64,000 nt of DNA from Faecalibacterium hattorii (GTDB lineage Bacteria; Bacillota; Clostridia; Oscillospirales; Ruminococcaceae). The stretch is taken from assembly GCF_003287455.1 (NCBI RefSeq), contig NZ_PRLC01000004.1, positions 1 through 64,000 on the forward strand. The letters are read 5' to 3'. A program made the position numbers and the translations under genes. The notes beneath the pieces are model-generated. The model ran no database searches. It was not told the origin of the DNA and saw only the letters and a list, made by a program, of their open reading frames with translations. Of the stretch, positions 31,595 to 39,334 are shown in pieces; position 1 is the first letter of the stretch, and each line of letters opens with the position of its first letter.

Positions 31595-32452
31595 ATGCCA
31601 GACGTTTACAAGCAGTCCTTCAAACAGAATTACACCAACAACATCGAATTGTCCATCTTCAACTGCGGCTTGGAGCGGTGCGCTCCGGGCCAGACATGGG
31701 GCCCCGGCATCCGGGACCACTACCTGATCCACCTTGTCGTTTCGGGCAGGGGCACCTTTGAAGTGGGCGGGCGCACCTTTGCCGTCGCCCCCGGTGATCT
31801 GTTCTTTGCCCGGCCGAGCCAGCTCATCCGCTACTCCGCCGACGAGCAGCAGCCGTGGGAGTACAGTTGGGTGGGCTTTAATGGCGCATGTGCGCACAAA
31901 TTAGCCGCGCAGCTCCCCTTTACCGACGAGCAGCCCGTCCACCACACCAGCGACCCCGACGGGATGCGCACAGCCCTGACCAACATCTACTCCTCCCGCG
32001 GGCTCCAGCCGCAGAACGAAGCCGCCATGGTGGGCTACCTGTACCTGTTCATCTCCGCCCTGATGAAGGAGACCAGCGAGGCCAAGCCCCACAGCACCTC
32101 GTCCTCCAGCCAGTATGTGCTCAACGCCATCAAGTACATCCAGTTCAATTATTCGCACGATATCTCCATCGACGATGTCGCCAAGAGCGTGGGCGTCTCC
32201 CGCAGCCATCTGTACCGGGTGTTCATGCTGAACGTCGGCAAGAGCCCCATTGATTATCTGACCGACTACCGGATCAACGAGGCCTGCAAGCTGCTGCGGG
32301 CGGGCAATCTGTCCATCGCCGAGGTCGCCGTCTCGGTGGGCTTCTTTGACCAGTTCTACTTCTCGCGGGTCTTCAAGCGCGCCAAGGGCGTGCCGCCCAG
32401 CAAGTACCTCGCGTCCCAGACCGACGCCGCCGAGACGCCGGACGCCGAATAA
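31595..32452 (+). CDS. AraC family transcriptional regulator
   Basis: A 285-residue regulator. The N-terminal cupin-like sugar-binding domain (about 15-150, HYLIHLVVSGRGTFEVGGRTF) is followed by two C-terminal helix-turn-helix motifs (ISIDDVAKSVGVSRSHLYRVF and LSIAEVAVSVGFFDQFYFSR, with FKRAKGVPPSKY). It resembles RafR/MsmR-type activators of sugar genes. GGGAGGAG site upstream. Divergent from galK, which suggests galactose or alpha-galactoside response; inference only. Confidence 0.9.
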   Translation: MPDVYKQSFKQNYTNNIELSIFNCGLERCAPGQTWGPGIRDHYLIHLVVSGRGTFEVGGRTFAVAPGDLFFARPSQLIRYSADEQQPWEYSWVGFNGACAHKLAAQLPFTDEQPVHHTSDPDGMRTALTNIYSSRGLQPQNEAAMVGYLYLFISALMKETSEAKPHSTSSSSQYVLNAIKYIQFNYSHDISIDDVAKSVGVSRSHLYRVFMLNVGKSPIDYLTDYRINEACKLLRAGNLSIAEVAVSVGFFDQFYFSRVFKRAKGVPPSKYLASQTDAAETPDAE

Positions 32453-32470
32453 CACAAAAGGAGATCACCC

Positions 32471-33844
32471 ATGCCCTTACAGAAAAATCAGGTGTTGACG
32501 CTGACCATCGAGCGGCTTTCCAATGATGGCAACGGCGTGGCACACTCGCCGGACGGTGAGGCCGTGTTCGTGCCCGGCACCGCCCCCGGCGACGAGGCCG
32601 ATGTCCGCATCGTCAAGGACTGCGGCCGCTATGCCTTCGGCATTCTGGACAGTCTGCGCACCCCCTCGCCCGACCGCATCCCGGTGGACTGCGCCGTGGC
32701 CGGCCCCTGCGGCGGGTGCAGTCTGCGGCATCTGGACTACGCCGCCGAGCTGCGGGCCAAGCAGGAGAGCGTGACCGACGCCTTCCGCCGCATCGGCGGG
32801 CTGGATGTGCCGGTTCTGGACGCCCTGCCCTCCCCCGAAGTGGACCGCTATCGCAACAAGGTGCAGTTCCCGGTGGGCCGGGACAAAAACGGTGCCCCCT
32901 GCATCGGCTTTTACGCCGGGCGCACCCACCGCATCGTCCCCTGCCCGGACTGCAAGCTGCAGCCCGGCGTCCTGAACGACATCGGCAACGCACTCTGCGC
33001 CTTTTTTGCGGCCAACCACATCCAGCCCTACGATGAGGCCACCGGCAAGGGCCTTGTGCGCCACATCTTCCTGCGGCGCGGTGCCCACAGCGGGCAGATC
33101 ATGGTCTGTATCGTCTGCACCCGCCCGAAGCTCCCCCACAGCGCGGAGCTGGCCGCCCAGCTGCAAGCGCAGTTCCCGGCCATCGCGACCATCCTCGTGA
33201 ACGTCAACGCCAAAAACACCAACGTCATCCTTGGCACCGAGACCCACACCCTTTCCGGCCCCGGCTTCATCGAGGACACCCTCTGCGGCGTCCCGGTCCG
33301 GCTCGGCCCCCTGTCGTTCTATCAGGTCAACACCCTCGCCGCCGAGCGGCTGTACGGCATCGCCGCCGACTATGCCCAGCTCCAGCCGGAGGACCTCCTG
33401 CTCGACCTCTACTGCGGCATGGGCACCATCGGCCTCTCGATGGCAGACCGCTGCCGCGAGCTCATCGGCGTGGAGATCGTCCCCGAAGCCATTGAGAGCG
33501 CCAAGGCCAACGCCGCCCGCATGGGCAGCGCTGTTGCCGCCAAAAGCCGCTTCTTCTGCGCCGATGCGGGCAAAGCCGCGTCCCAGCTCGCCGCCGAGGG
33601 CCTCCACCCGGACGTCATCGTCCTCGACCCGCCCCGCAAGGGCTGCGACGAGGCCACCCTCTCCGCCGTCGTCCAGATGTCCCCCCGCCGGGTCGTCTAC
33701 GTCAGCTGCAACCCCTCCACCGCCGCGCGGGACGCGAAGTGGCTGGAAGAAAAGGGATATCATGCGGAAAAGGTGCAGCCGGTCGATCTGTTTCCGAGGA
33801 CGAAGCACGTCGAAGCGATAGTTTCACTACAAAGAGAAATCTAG
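32471..33844 (+). CDS. rlmD: 23S rRNA (uracil-5-)-methyltransferase, RlmD/RumA type
   Basis: A 457-residue SAM-dependent methyltransferase of the TrmA/RlmD group that forms 5-methyluridine in 23S rRNA. The TRAM domain is N-terminal (about 8-65). The [4Fe-4S] cysteines are in DCAVAGPCGGCSLRH (C-x5-C-x2-C) plus PCPDC. The SAM site LDLYCGMGTIGLS is near 318, and the catalytic Cys is in YVSCNPSTAARD near 420. Gene 3' ends of this family are a known integration site of clostridial and streptococcal conjugative elements. Here the last codons become A/T-rich and element sequence begins at the stop. Confidence 0.92.
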   Translation: MPLQKNQVLTLTIERLSNDGNGVAHSPDGEAVFVPGTAPGDEADVRIVKDCGRYAFGILDSLRTPSPDRIPVDCAVAGPCGGCSLRHLDYAAELRAKQESVTDAFRRIGGLDVPVLDALPSPEVDRYRNKVQFPVGRDKNGAPCIGFYAGRTHRIVPCPDCKLQPGVLNDIGNALCAFFAANHIQPYDEATGKGLVRHIFLRRGAHSGQIMVCIVCTRPKLPHSAELAAQLQAQFPAIATILVNVNAKNTNVILGTETHTLSGPGFIEDTLCGVPVRLGPLSFYQVNTLAAERLYGIAADYAQLQPEDLLLDLYCGMGTIGLSMADRCRELIGVEIVPEAIESAKANAARMGSAVAAKSRFFCADAGKAASQLAAEGLHPDVIVLDPPRKGCDEATLSAVVQMSPRRVVYVSCNPSTAARDAKWLEEKGYHAEKVQPVDLFPRTKHVEAIVSLQREI

Positions 33845-33864
33845 TAGAAATCCTCCGTTTTACG

Positions 33865-33975
33865 TTATTTTCTCGTCACGTTGTGTTCGATGGCGAGGGC
33901 GATAAACTCCGCAATAAACGCATTGAAAATCACATCACCGTTTCGGTGGTAATTGATATGGAGTGCGGAAACACA
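33865..33975 (-). pseudogene. C-terminal fragment of an element-encoded protein
   Basis: On the minus strand a frame reading ...HINYHRNGDVIFNAFIAEF... and ending EHNVTRK-stop (33865-33867) has a protein-like composition but no start region; it is lost beyond about 33975. It is likely the truncated end of a conjugative-element gene. The family is not recognised with certainty. Confidence 0.35.
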
Positions 33976-34071
33976 AAGAATTGAATATCTAACAATCGGC
34001 ATAGCCGCAGACTTTCACAAAAAGCCTGCGGCTTTTTCTTTGTCCAAAAACAGAAAGGAGGCATCCGTGAA

Positions 34072-34920
34072 ATGGCAGTTTTTCGGGTAGAAAAGAACAG
34101 CGGCTACACGGTCATGTCGAACCATCACCTGCGGAACCGGGCCTTGTCCCTGAAAGCCAAAGGCTTACTCTCCCAAATGCTCTCCCTACCGGAAGATTGG
34201 GACTACACCCTGCAAGGACTGGCCCGTATCAACCGGGAAAGCATCGACGCGATACGGCAGGCCATCCGGGAACTGGAACAGGCAGGCTACATCCAGCGTT
34301 CCAGAGAACGGGACGAGAAAGGGCGGCTGCGTGGTGCAGACTATGTGATCTTCGAGCTGCCGCAGCCTGTTCCTGCATCGGTTTCACCTACATTGGAGAA
34401 TCCCACGCAGGAAAACCCTACGTTGGAAAATCCAATGCAATTAAATAAAGATAAAGTAATTACAGAAATACAAAAGAAAGAGGGATTAAATACCGATTCC
34501 ATTCCTATCCATTCCCCAAACCCCTTGCCTTTGAACGAGAACGAGGCAGCGGCACCGCCGCCGGAACGGACAGGAAGCCGAAAGGAAGCGGCCTATCAAA
34601 TCTACCGGGACCTGATTTTGGAGAACATCGAGTATGACACCCTCATCCAGAATCCCCGGATAGACCGGGAGCAGCTGGACGAGATCGTGGACATCCTGCT
34701 GGAAACCGTCTGCACCAACCGTAAGCCCATCCGGGTGGCCGGGGACGATTACCCGGCAGAGTTGGTCAAGGCCAAGTTCCTGAAACTGGACAGCCATCAC
34801 ATCGAGTTCGTCATGGACTGCCTGTGGGATAACACCACCAAAGTCCGTAACATCAAGCAATACCTGCGGGCCATGCTGTTCAACGCCCCCAGCACCATCA
34901 ACAGCTATTCATGGCGGTGA
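34072..34920 (+). CDS. Replication-initiator-like (DnaD-type helix-turn-helix) protein of a conjugative element
   Basis: A 282-residue protein. Residues 1-110 form the winged-helix region seen in replisome-organiser and RepA-N-like proteins of clostridial conjugative elements (FRVEKNSGYTVMSNHHLRN, SLKAKGLLSQMLSLPEDWDY, RGADYVIFELPQP). The linker has repeats of the type (T)LENP(T/M). The C-terminal half (about 165-282) matches the DUF6017-type region of such proteins (YQIYRDLILENIEYDTL...). AAAGGAGG site before the ATG. The protein ends SYSWR and overlaps a second truncated frame at 34911, so the 3' side may be a recombination scar. Confidence 0.75.
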   Translation: MAVFRVEKNSGYTVMSNHHLRNRALSLKAKGLLSQMLSLPEDWDYTLQGLARINRESIDAIRQAIRELEQAGYIQRSRERDEKGRLRGADYVIFELPQPVPASVSPTLENPTQENPTLENPMQLNKDKVITEIQKKEGLNTDSIPIHSPNPLPLNENEAAAPPPERTGSRKEAAYQIYRDLILENIEYDTLIQNPRIDREQLDEIVDILLETVCTNRKPIRVAGDDYPAELVKAKFLKLDSHHIEFVMDCLWDNTTKVRNIKQYLRAMLFNAPSTINSYSWR

Positions 34921-35077
34921 ATATGCTTACCAGCGCGCTGGCACTGGCGCGGTACGATGCCCGCACCAGCGGCGATGCGCCCAACGGCCAGCTGGAAGTG
35001 TTCCTTGACGAGCATTTCGACAACGCCCGCATGGAGCATATTTACCCCAACGCCAAAAAAGTGACCAAGGCAGAATA
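34911..35077 (+). pseudogene. Truncated open frame, probable C-terminal gene fragment
   Basis: Read from the overlapping ATG at 34911 this gives 55 residues, MAVNMLTSALALARYDARTS ... and ends HIYPNAKKVTKAE. The composition matches the chromosome rather than the element, and there is no ribosome site. It looks like the last third of a longer gene fused to the element junction. Parent gene not recognised. Confidence 0.4.
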
Positions 35078-35093
35078 AATCCCACATTTCCCC

Positions 35094-35122
35094 TTGCGCT
35101 TTTGCTGGAAAACAGGTATAAT
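35094..35122 (+). promoter_or_regulatory. Promoter of the riboswitch-antiporter transcript
   Basis: TTGCGC (35094-35099) and TATAAT (35117-35122), 17-base spacer, immediately before the riboswitch. Confidence 0.75.
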
Positions 35123-35127
35123 ATTCT

Positions 35128-35284
35128 CTGGATAAAAGGGAGTAAGGGGCGTACTTTAGTTGAAAAACGGGTGCGCTGTGCTGCAGCGACACCCCCGGCA
35201 GAAATGCCCGATGCAGTACCGGATGCTTGAGACTTTTATCACATTTTCCCGTTTTGGGCTGGATGTGATAAAGGTCTTTTTTTG
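35128..35284 (+). ncRNA. yybP-ykoY family (manganese-sensing) riboswitch with terminator
   Basis: The 5' conserved strand GGGAGTA with flanking G-rich bases (35137-35160), the GTTGAAAAACGGGTG segment and the 3' conserved TGAGACTTTTATC (35227-35240) match the yybP-ykoY consensus. Known members bind Mn2+ and switch expression on. An intrinsic terminator overlaps the 3' part: GACTTTTATCACA ... TGTGATAAAGGTC followed by seven Ts (35230-35283). So without ligand transcription should stop before the antiporter gene. Identified by eye, not by a covariance model. Confidence 0.78.
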
Positions 35285-35319
35285 TGCCTCTGCCGCTATT
35301 ATTAAAAAGGAGAGATATT

Positions 35320-36279
35320 ATGCTGATCCCTGTTCTGTTATTTATCGTGGGTCTGCTGTGCCTGATCAAGGGCGGCGACTGGTTTGTGGACGGTGCCACC
35401 GGCATCGCCCGCCGCTTCCATGTGCCGGAGCTGCTCATCGGTGCCACGGTGGTGTCCATCGGTACCACCCTGCCGGAGGTCATGGTGTCCACCACCTCTG
35501 CCCTCACCGGTCACGGCGAGATCGCCTACGGCAACGCCATCGGCTCGGTCATCTGCAACGCTGCACTGATCGCCGCCATCACCATTGCGGTGCGCCCGGG
35601 CAAGGTTGACCCCAAGAGCCTGCGCACCCCGGTGGCCTTCTTCTTTGTGGCTGCCGCTTTCTATGCCGGTGTGGCCTACACCACCGGCTCCTTCACTCGC
35701 CCGGTGGGCCTGATCCTGCTGGCCATGTTCGTGGCTTACATCGTGTGCAACGTGCTGGCTATGAAAAATGCCCCCGCCCCGGAAGAGGAAGAGCAGGCTG
35801 AGGAAGGCTCCTTTGCCAAGGAGTTGGGGCTGCTGGCCATCGGCGCAGTGCTCATTGCTGTGGGCGCTGACCTGCTGGTGGACAACGGCACCCTCATCGC
35901 ACAGGCGCTGGGCGTGCCGGAGTCGGTCATTGCGCTGACCTTTGTGGCACTGGGCACCTCGCTGCCGGAGCTGGTCACCGCCATCACCTCGCTGGTCAAG
36001 GGTCACGGCGCGCTGTCGCTGGGCAACGTCATCGGTGCAAACGTGTTCAATCTAGTGCTGGTCAGCGGCGTGTCTGTCACGCTGGCACCCTTCAGCATCC
36101 CGCAGAACTCCACCATCGCAGGCATGAACGCCTCGCTGGTGATGGATATCCCGGTCATGTTTGCCGTGATGCTGCTGCTCACCCTGCCCGCTCTGATCAA
36201 GGGCAAGCTGAGCCGCCCGCAGGGCATTGCACTGCTGTGCATCTATGCCGCCTTCTGCGCCGTGCAGTTCAGCATCTGA
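35320..36279 (+). CDS. CaCA-family cation antiporter (YrbG-like), probably Mn2+ or Ca2+ exporter
   Basis: A 319-residue membrane protein of the Ca2+:cation antiporter family with two inverted halves. The alpha-repeat motifs are present: GATVVSIGTTLPEVMVS (about 41-57) and ALTFVALGTSLPELVTA (about 200-216), plus GNAIGSVICNA and GNVIGANVFN with the ion-binding Asn/Glu pattern. About ten helices and an acidic cytoplasmic loop (EEEEQAEEG). The start at 35320 has AAAAGGAG. The riboswitch upstream suggests the exported ion is Mn2+; annotation alone would say sodium/calcium exchange. Confidence 0.9.
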   Translation: MLIPVLLFIVGLLCLIKGGDWFVDGATGIARRFHVPELLIGATVVSIGTTLPEVMVSTTSALTGHGEIAYGNAIGSVICNAALIAAITIAVRPGKVDPKSLRTPVAFFFVAAAFYAGVAYTTGSFTRPVGLILLAMFVAYIVCNVLAMKNAPAPEEEEQAEEGSFAKELGLLAIGAVLIAVGADLLVDNGTLIAQALGVPESVIALTFVALGTSLPELVTAITSLVKGHGALSLGNVIGANVFNLVLVSGVSVTLAPFSIPQNSTIAGMNASLVMDIPVMFAVMLLLTLPALIKGKLSRPQGIALLCIYAAFCAVQFSI

Positions 36280-36302
36280 TCTGTTGTAAACGTAAAATAT
36301 TT

Positions 36303-36341
36303 AAGGCTGCTGCACAGGGTTTTGTGCAGCAGCCTTTTTAT
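36303..36341 (+). terminator. Terminator after the antiporter gene
   Basis: AAGGCTGCTGCACA GGGTTT TGTGCAGCAGCCTT followed by TTTA; a perfect 14-bp stem. Confidence 0.92.
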
Positions 36342-36354
36342 GTGGGATGATTTT

Positions 36355-36550
36355 GAATGCGCTCCGCGATATCTTCCCCCGGAGCGGGTGGAAGTCTTTC
36401 CTCAAAGGGAGAGCCAAGAGCACTGCCGAAAGTCTCCTCATGATGCCTAATACTTTAGCAATGGGCTTTAAACCTTGGCTACCCCTTCGGGAGAGCGGAC
36501 ACGGGAGCGCCTGAGAGGGCGAGGCAAAACCCCGACGGCTTTGCCTGAGA
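36355..36550. repeat. Intergenic repeat region with gene-like fragments
   Basis: Contains AAAGGGAGAGCC, ACCCCTTCGGGAGAGC and CCTGAGAGGGCGAGGC...GCCTGAGAGGG motifs, related in style to 4480-4545 and 46985-47085. The whole 36342-36554 gap holds no credible coding frame. Confidence 0.4.
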
Positions 36551-36554
36551 GGGT

Positions 36555-36600
36555 AAAAAAAAGTGGGTCAGAAGCGCCCACAGGCGTTTCTGACCCACAA
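36555..36600 (-). terminator. Terminator of the reductase-esterase-symporter operon
   Basis: Minus strand GTGGGTCAGAAACGCC TGT GGGCGCTTCTGACCCAC then TTTTTTTT. The stem is very strong and lies 20 bases past the reductase stop. Confidence 0.92.
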
Positions 36601-36619
36601 ATAGAACGATATTTTTGTT

Positions 36620-38545
36620 TTACAGCTGGCAGGCGGTATCGTAGCCGGTGCGGATGGCGTTGGAGATATCCGCAGCCTTGCCGGCGGCATCGCCAATGGA
36701 ATACACCGGGATGCTGGCAGCTTCCAGCGCAGCAGCGTCAAATTCGTTGGAGCGTGCGCCCATAGCCAGCACGATGTAATCGCAGGGGATGGTCACCTCT
36801 GCGCCGTCCTTGTTCTCGCAGACGACGGCGTCCATGCGGAACTCCTTGACCTTGTGGCTGGGGTACTGCTCCACGCCGTAGGTCTTATAGTTTTCCAGCA
36901 GGGTGGGCAGAATGGTGGTGCTCTCGCCTGCGGCGATCTTGTCCATCATCTCGATAACGGACACCTTGCAGCCGCGGGCAGCCAGATACTCTGCGGTCTC
37001 GCAGCCCACCATGCCGCCGCCGATGACGGCAACCGTGCCGTACACCTGCTGCTCACCGGCCAGAACCTTCCATGCATCGGCCACGTTCACGCTGTCGATG
37101 CCGGGGATGCGGGGTGCGGCGCTGTGTGCGCCCACAGCGTTGATGACGGCCTCGAAACCGGCATCCTTCAGCTGCTCTGCGGTGCGGGTCTGACCCATGC
37201 ACAGGTGCACACCGGCGTTGCAGACCGCGTGGATCAGGTCCTGTGCGGCGCGGCGCATCTCCTCCTTGCGGGGAGGTACGCAGGCAATGTTCAGCTGGCC
37301 GCCCAGAGTGGTGGTCTTTTCAAACAGGGTCACGTCATGGCCGCGCAGCGCTGCCACACGGGCGGCTTCCAGACCGGCAGGGCCGCCGCCGAGGACGGCG
37401 ATCTTCTTTTTCTGCGCTGCGGGCTGGATGCTGCGGGTGTTCTCGTAGCCGTTCTCCGCGTTCAGCACGCAGGAGAGGAACTGACGGTTCTGGATGGCAT
37501 CGGTGCAGCCCTTGTTGCAGCTGATGCAGCGGCGGATATCGCAAGCCTTCCCGGCAGCGATCTTGGTGCCCCAGTCGGGGTCTGCCAGCAGCGGGCGACC
37601 CATGGCAACCATGTCGGCCATGCCGCTCTCGATGACACGCGCAGCCATTTCGGCATCCACGATACGACCCACGGCGCTGACCGGCACATTGACGGCCTTT
37701 TTGATGTCCCCGGCGATTTTGACGAAGAAGCCGTAGGGCTGTACGCCCATGGGAGGAATGGTGTCGGCCATGTTGCCGGTGTGGTTGGCCTGTGCAACGT
37801 GGAACATATCCACGCCGTCCTCTACCAGCCACTGGGCAAACTGCACGGCGTCGGCTTCGTCAATGCCGCCCTTGCCGCGCTGCGGGGTGACGATGGACAG
37901 CTTGTAGTCGATGACCATATCCGGCACAGCCTTGCGGATGGCGCGGGTCAGCATGCGGGCAAAGCGGACGCGGTTCTCCAGACTGCCGCCGAACTTATCG
38001 GTGCGGTGGTTCATGCGGGTGGAGCACAGGCAGCCGTTCAGGCGGTCGCCGTGGATCTGGATGACGTCCACACCGGCCTTCTGTGCACGCACTGCGCAGG
38101 CGCACATCTTATCGATGATGGCCATCAGCATCTCCTCGCTGACCTCATCGGTGAAGAACATCATGTCGTGATGCAGGCGCTGACGCATCTCATCAAACTT
38201 TTTCTGCATAAACAGACTGTTGATGGCGTCTACGTCGTACTCCGGGTGGAAGAGCTGGACGCCCAGCTTGGTGCCGTAGGCGTGTACGCTGTCGGCCAGT
38301 GCCTTGAAGGCAGGGATCTGGCTGTCGTCAAACAGCTTGGGGGTGGGAGAAAAGCTGTTGATGGGTGCCACATCGCCCATAACGATGTAGCCCACGCCGC
38401 CCTTTGCCAGACGGGTGTAGAAGCCCATGTCCTGCTCACTGATCATGCCGTTTTTCTCGTAGCCGGTGGTCAGCGGGGGGAACATGATGCGGTTTTTAAA
38501 GGTCTGTCCGCCCACCTCGATGGGCTGCAGAAGCACGTTTTGCAT
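36620..38545 (-). CDS. Old yellow enzyme-type NADH:flavin oxidoreductase / enoate reductase
   Basis: A 641-residue flavo-iron-sulfur enzyme of the 2,4-dienoyl-CoA reductase / 2-enoate reductase / BaiCD group. Residues 1-350 form the FMN barrel (FKNRIMFPPLTTGY, IQIHGDRLNGCLCS, NHRTDKFGGSLENR). The [4Fe-4S] motif CISCNKGC...C is near 345-360. Two Rossmann folds follow, FAD (IAVLGGGPAGLEAA near 390) and NAD(P) (VAVIGGGMVGCETA near 510). These enzymes reduce C=C bonds conjugated to a carbonyl. Downstream in an operon with a cinnamoyl-type esterase and a GPH symporter; the likely substrate is therefore an aromatic enoate, but steroid or dienoyl substrates cannot be excluded. Confidence 0.9.
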   Translation of the reverse strand: MQNVLLQPIEVGGQTFKNRIMFPPLTTGYEKNGMISEQDMGFYTRLAKGGVGYIVMGDVAPINSFSPTPKLFDDSQIPAFKALADSVHAYGTKLGVQLFHPEYDVDAINSLFMQKKFDEMRQRLHHDMMFFTDEVSEEMLMAIIDKMCACAVRAQKAGVDVIQIHGDRLNGCLCSTRMNHRTDKFGGSLENRVRFARMLTRAIRKAVPDMVIDYKLSIVTPQRGKGGIDEADAVQFAQWLVEDGVDMFHVAQANHTGNMADTIPPMGVQPYGFFVKIAGDIKKAVNVPVSAVGRIVDAEMAARVIESGMADMVAMGRPLLADPDWGTKIAAGKACDIRRCISCNKGCTDAIQNRQFLSCVLNAENGYENTRSIQPAAQKKKIAVLGGGPAGLEAARVAALRGHDVTLFEKTTTLGGQLNIACVPPRKEEMRRAAQDLIHAVCNAGVHLCMGQTRTAEQLKDAGFEAVINAVGAHSAAPRIPGIDSVNVADAWKVLAGEQQVYGTVAVIGGGMVGCETAEYLAARGCKVSVIEMMDKIAAGESTTILPTLLENYKTYGVEQYPSHKVKEFRMDAVVCENKDGAEVTIPCDYIVLAMGARSNEFDAAALEAASIPVYSIGDAAGKAADISNAIRTGYDTACQL

Positions 38546-38575
38546 ATAAAAGCCTCCTTGCAGATATGCTTTGCT

Positions 38576-39331
38576 TTACAGATTTGCTTTGATGAATGCT
38601 GCGGTCTTTTCCTCCACGGCGGCACGGGCTGCCAGCGTGGCAAAGTTGTGGCCGCCGCCTGCAATGGTGTCCACCTCGGGTGCGGTGTACACCTGTGCGT
38701 AACGGTTGCAGGTGCCCTCGTCCACCAGACGGTCATCATCGGCGCGCAGCAGCAGCACCGGGCCGTTGTAGCCCTTGGCCTCGGTAAAGGGGTCGGGGTG
38801 CTTGGCCATCTCGTAGTTAAAGGCCATCTTGTAGCACAGACCCTCCATGTCGGTGTAGTCCTTGCCGGTCTGCACAACGCCGTCGGCGCGCTGTGCGCAG
38901 CCAAACCACATCCCGGCGCCCGGGCACAGCAAAATCAGGCCGTGGGGCTGGATGACCGGTGCGCAGGAGGCGGCAATGTAGCCGCCCATGCTCTGGCCGG
39001 AGAGGAACAGCTTTTCGCTGTCCACATAGGGCTGCTCAGCGGCCCATGCAAAGATATCCTGTGCATCGGTGTGCAGGCCGTCGAAGCTCATATCCTCAAA
39101 CTCGCCGTCGCTCTCGCCGTTGCCGTAGAAATCGAACCGGGCGCTGCCGATGCCCTGCGCTGCCAGAGCGCGGGACAGGTGGGTGTACATGGACTTGTAG
39201 CCGCTGCAGCTGCCGGCAAAGCCGTGCAGATGCACCACAAAGGGTACCTTGCCCTCGGTGTCGGGCAGGGTCACGATGCCGCGCAGGGTGTGGCCATTGC
39301 GGTTTTTAAACTGAACCTGTAAGATCTTCAT
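38576..39331 (-). CDS. Alpha/beta hydrolase, cinnamoyl/feruloyl esterase-like
   Basis: A 251-residue serine hydrolase without signal peptide. Nucleophile elbow LSGQSMGGYIA (Ser near 113), oxyanion HLHGFAGS, Asp in LRADDDRLVDEG and His in AGGGHNF form the triad. RFDFYGNGESDGEFEDMSFDG matches the segment typical of intracellular cinnamoyl esterases such as those of Butyrivibrio and Lactobacillus. It would release hydroxycinnamic acids from small imported esters. Starts 3 bases after the symporter gene and sits 30 bases before the reductase. Confidence 0.82.
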   Translation of the reverse strand: MKILQVQFKNRNGHTLRGIVTLPDTEGKVPFVVHLHGFAGSCSGYKSMYTHLSRALAAQGIGSARFDFYGNGESDGEFEDMSFDGLHTDAQDIFAWAAEQPYVDSEKLFLSGQSMGGYIAASCAPVIQPHGLILLCPGAGMWFGCAQRADGVVQTGKDYTDMEGLCYKMAFNYEMAKHPDPFTEAKGYNGPVLLLRADDDRLVDEGTCNRYAQVYTAPEVDTIAGGGHNFATLAARAAVEEKTAAFIKANL

Positions 39332-39334
39332 GGT

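Larger units (their letters stand above)
33845..34920. mobile_element. Remnant of an integrative conjugative element at the rlmD 3' end
   Basis: Directly after the rlmD stop the composition changes, and element-type sequence follows: the tail of a minus-strand frame (33865-33975), then a replication-initiator-like gene. Neither integrase, relaxase nor conjugation genes remain, so only one end of the element is left. The att core would be in CACGTCGAAGCGATAGTTTC at about 33807-33826, by analogy with rumA-targeting elements. Its other end was not located in this window. Confidence 0.5.
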
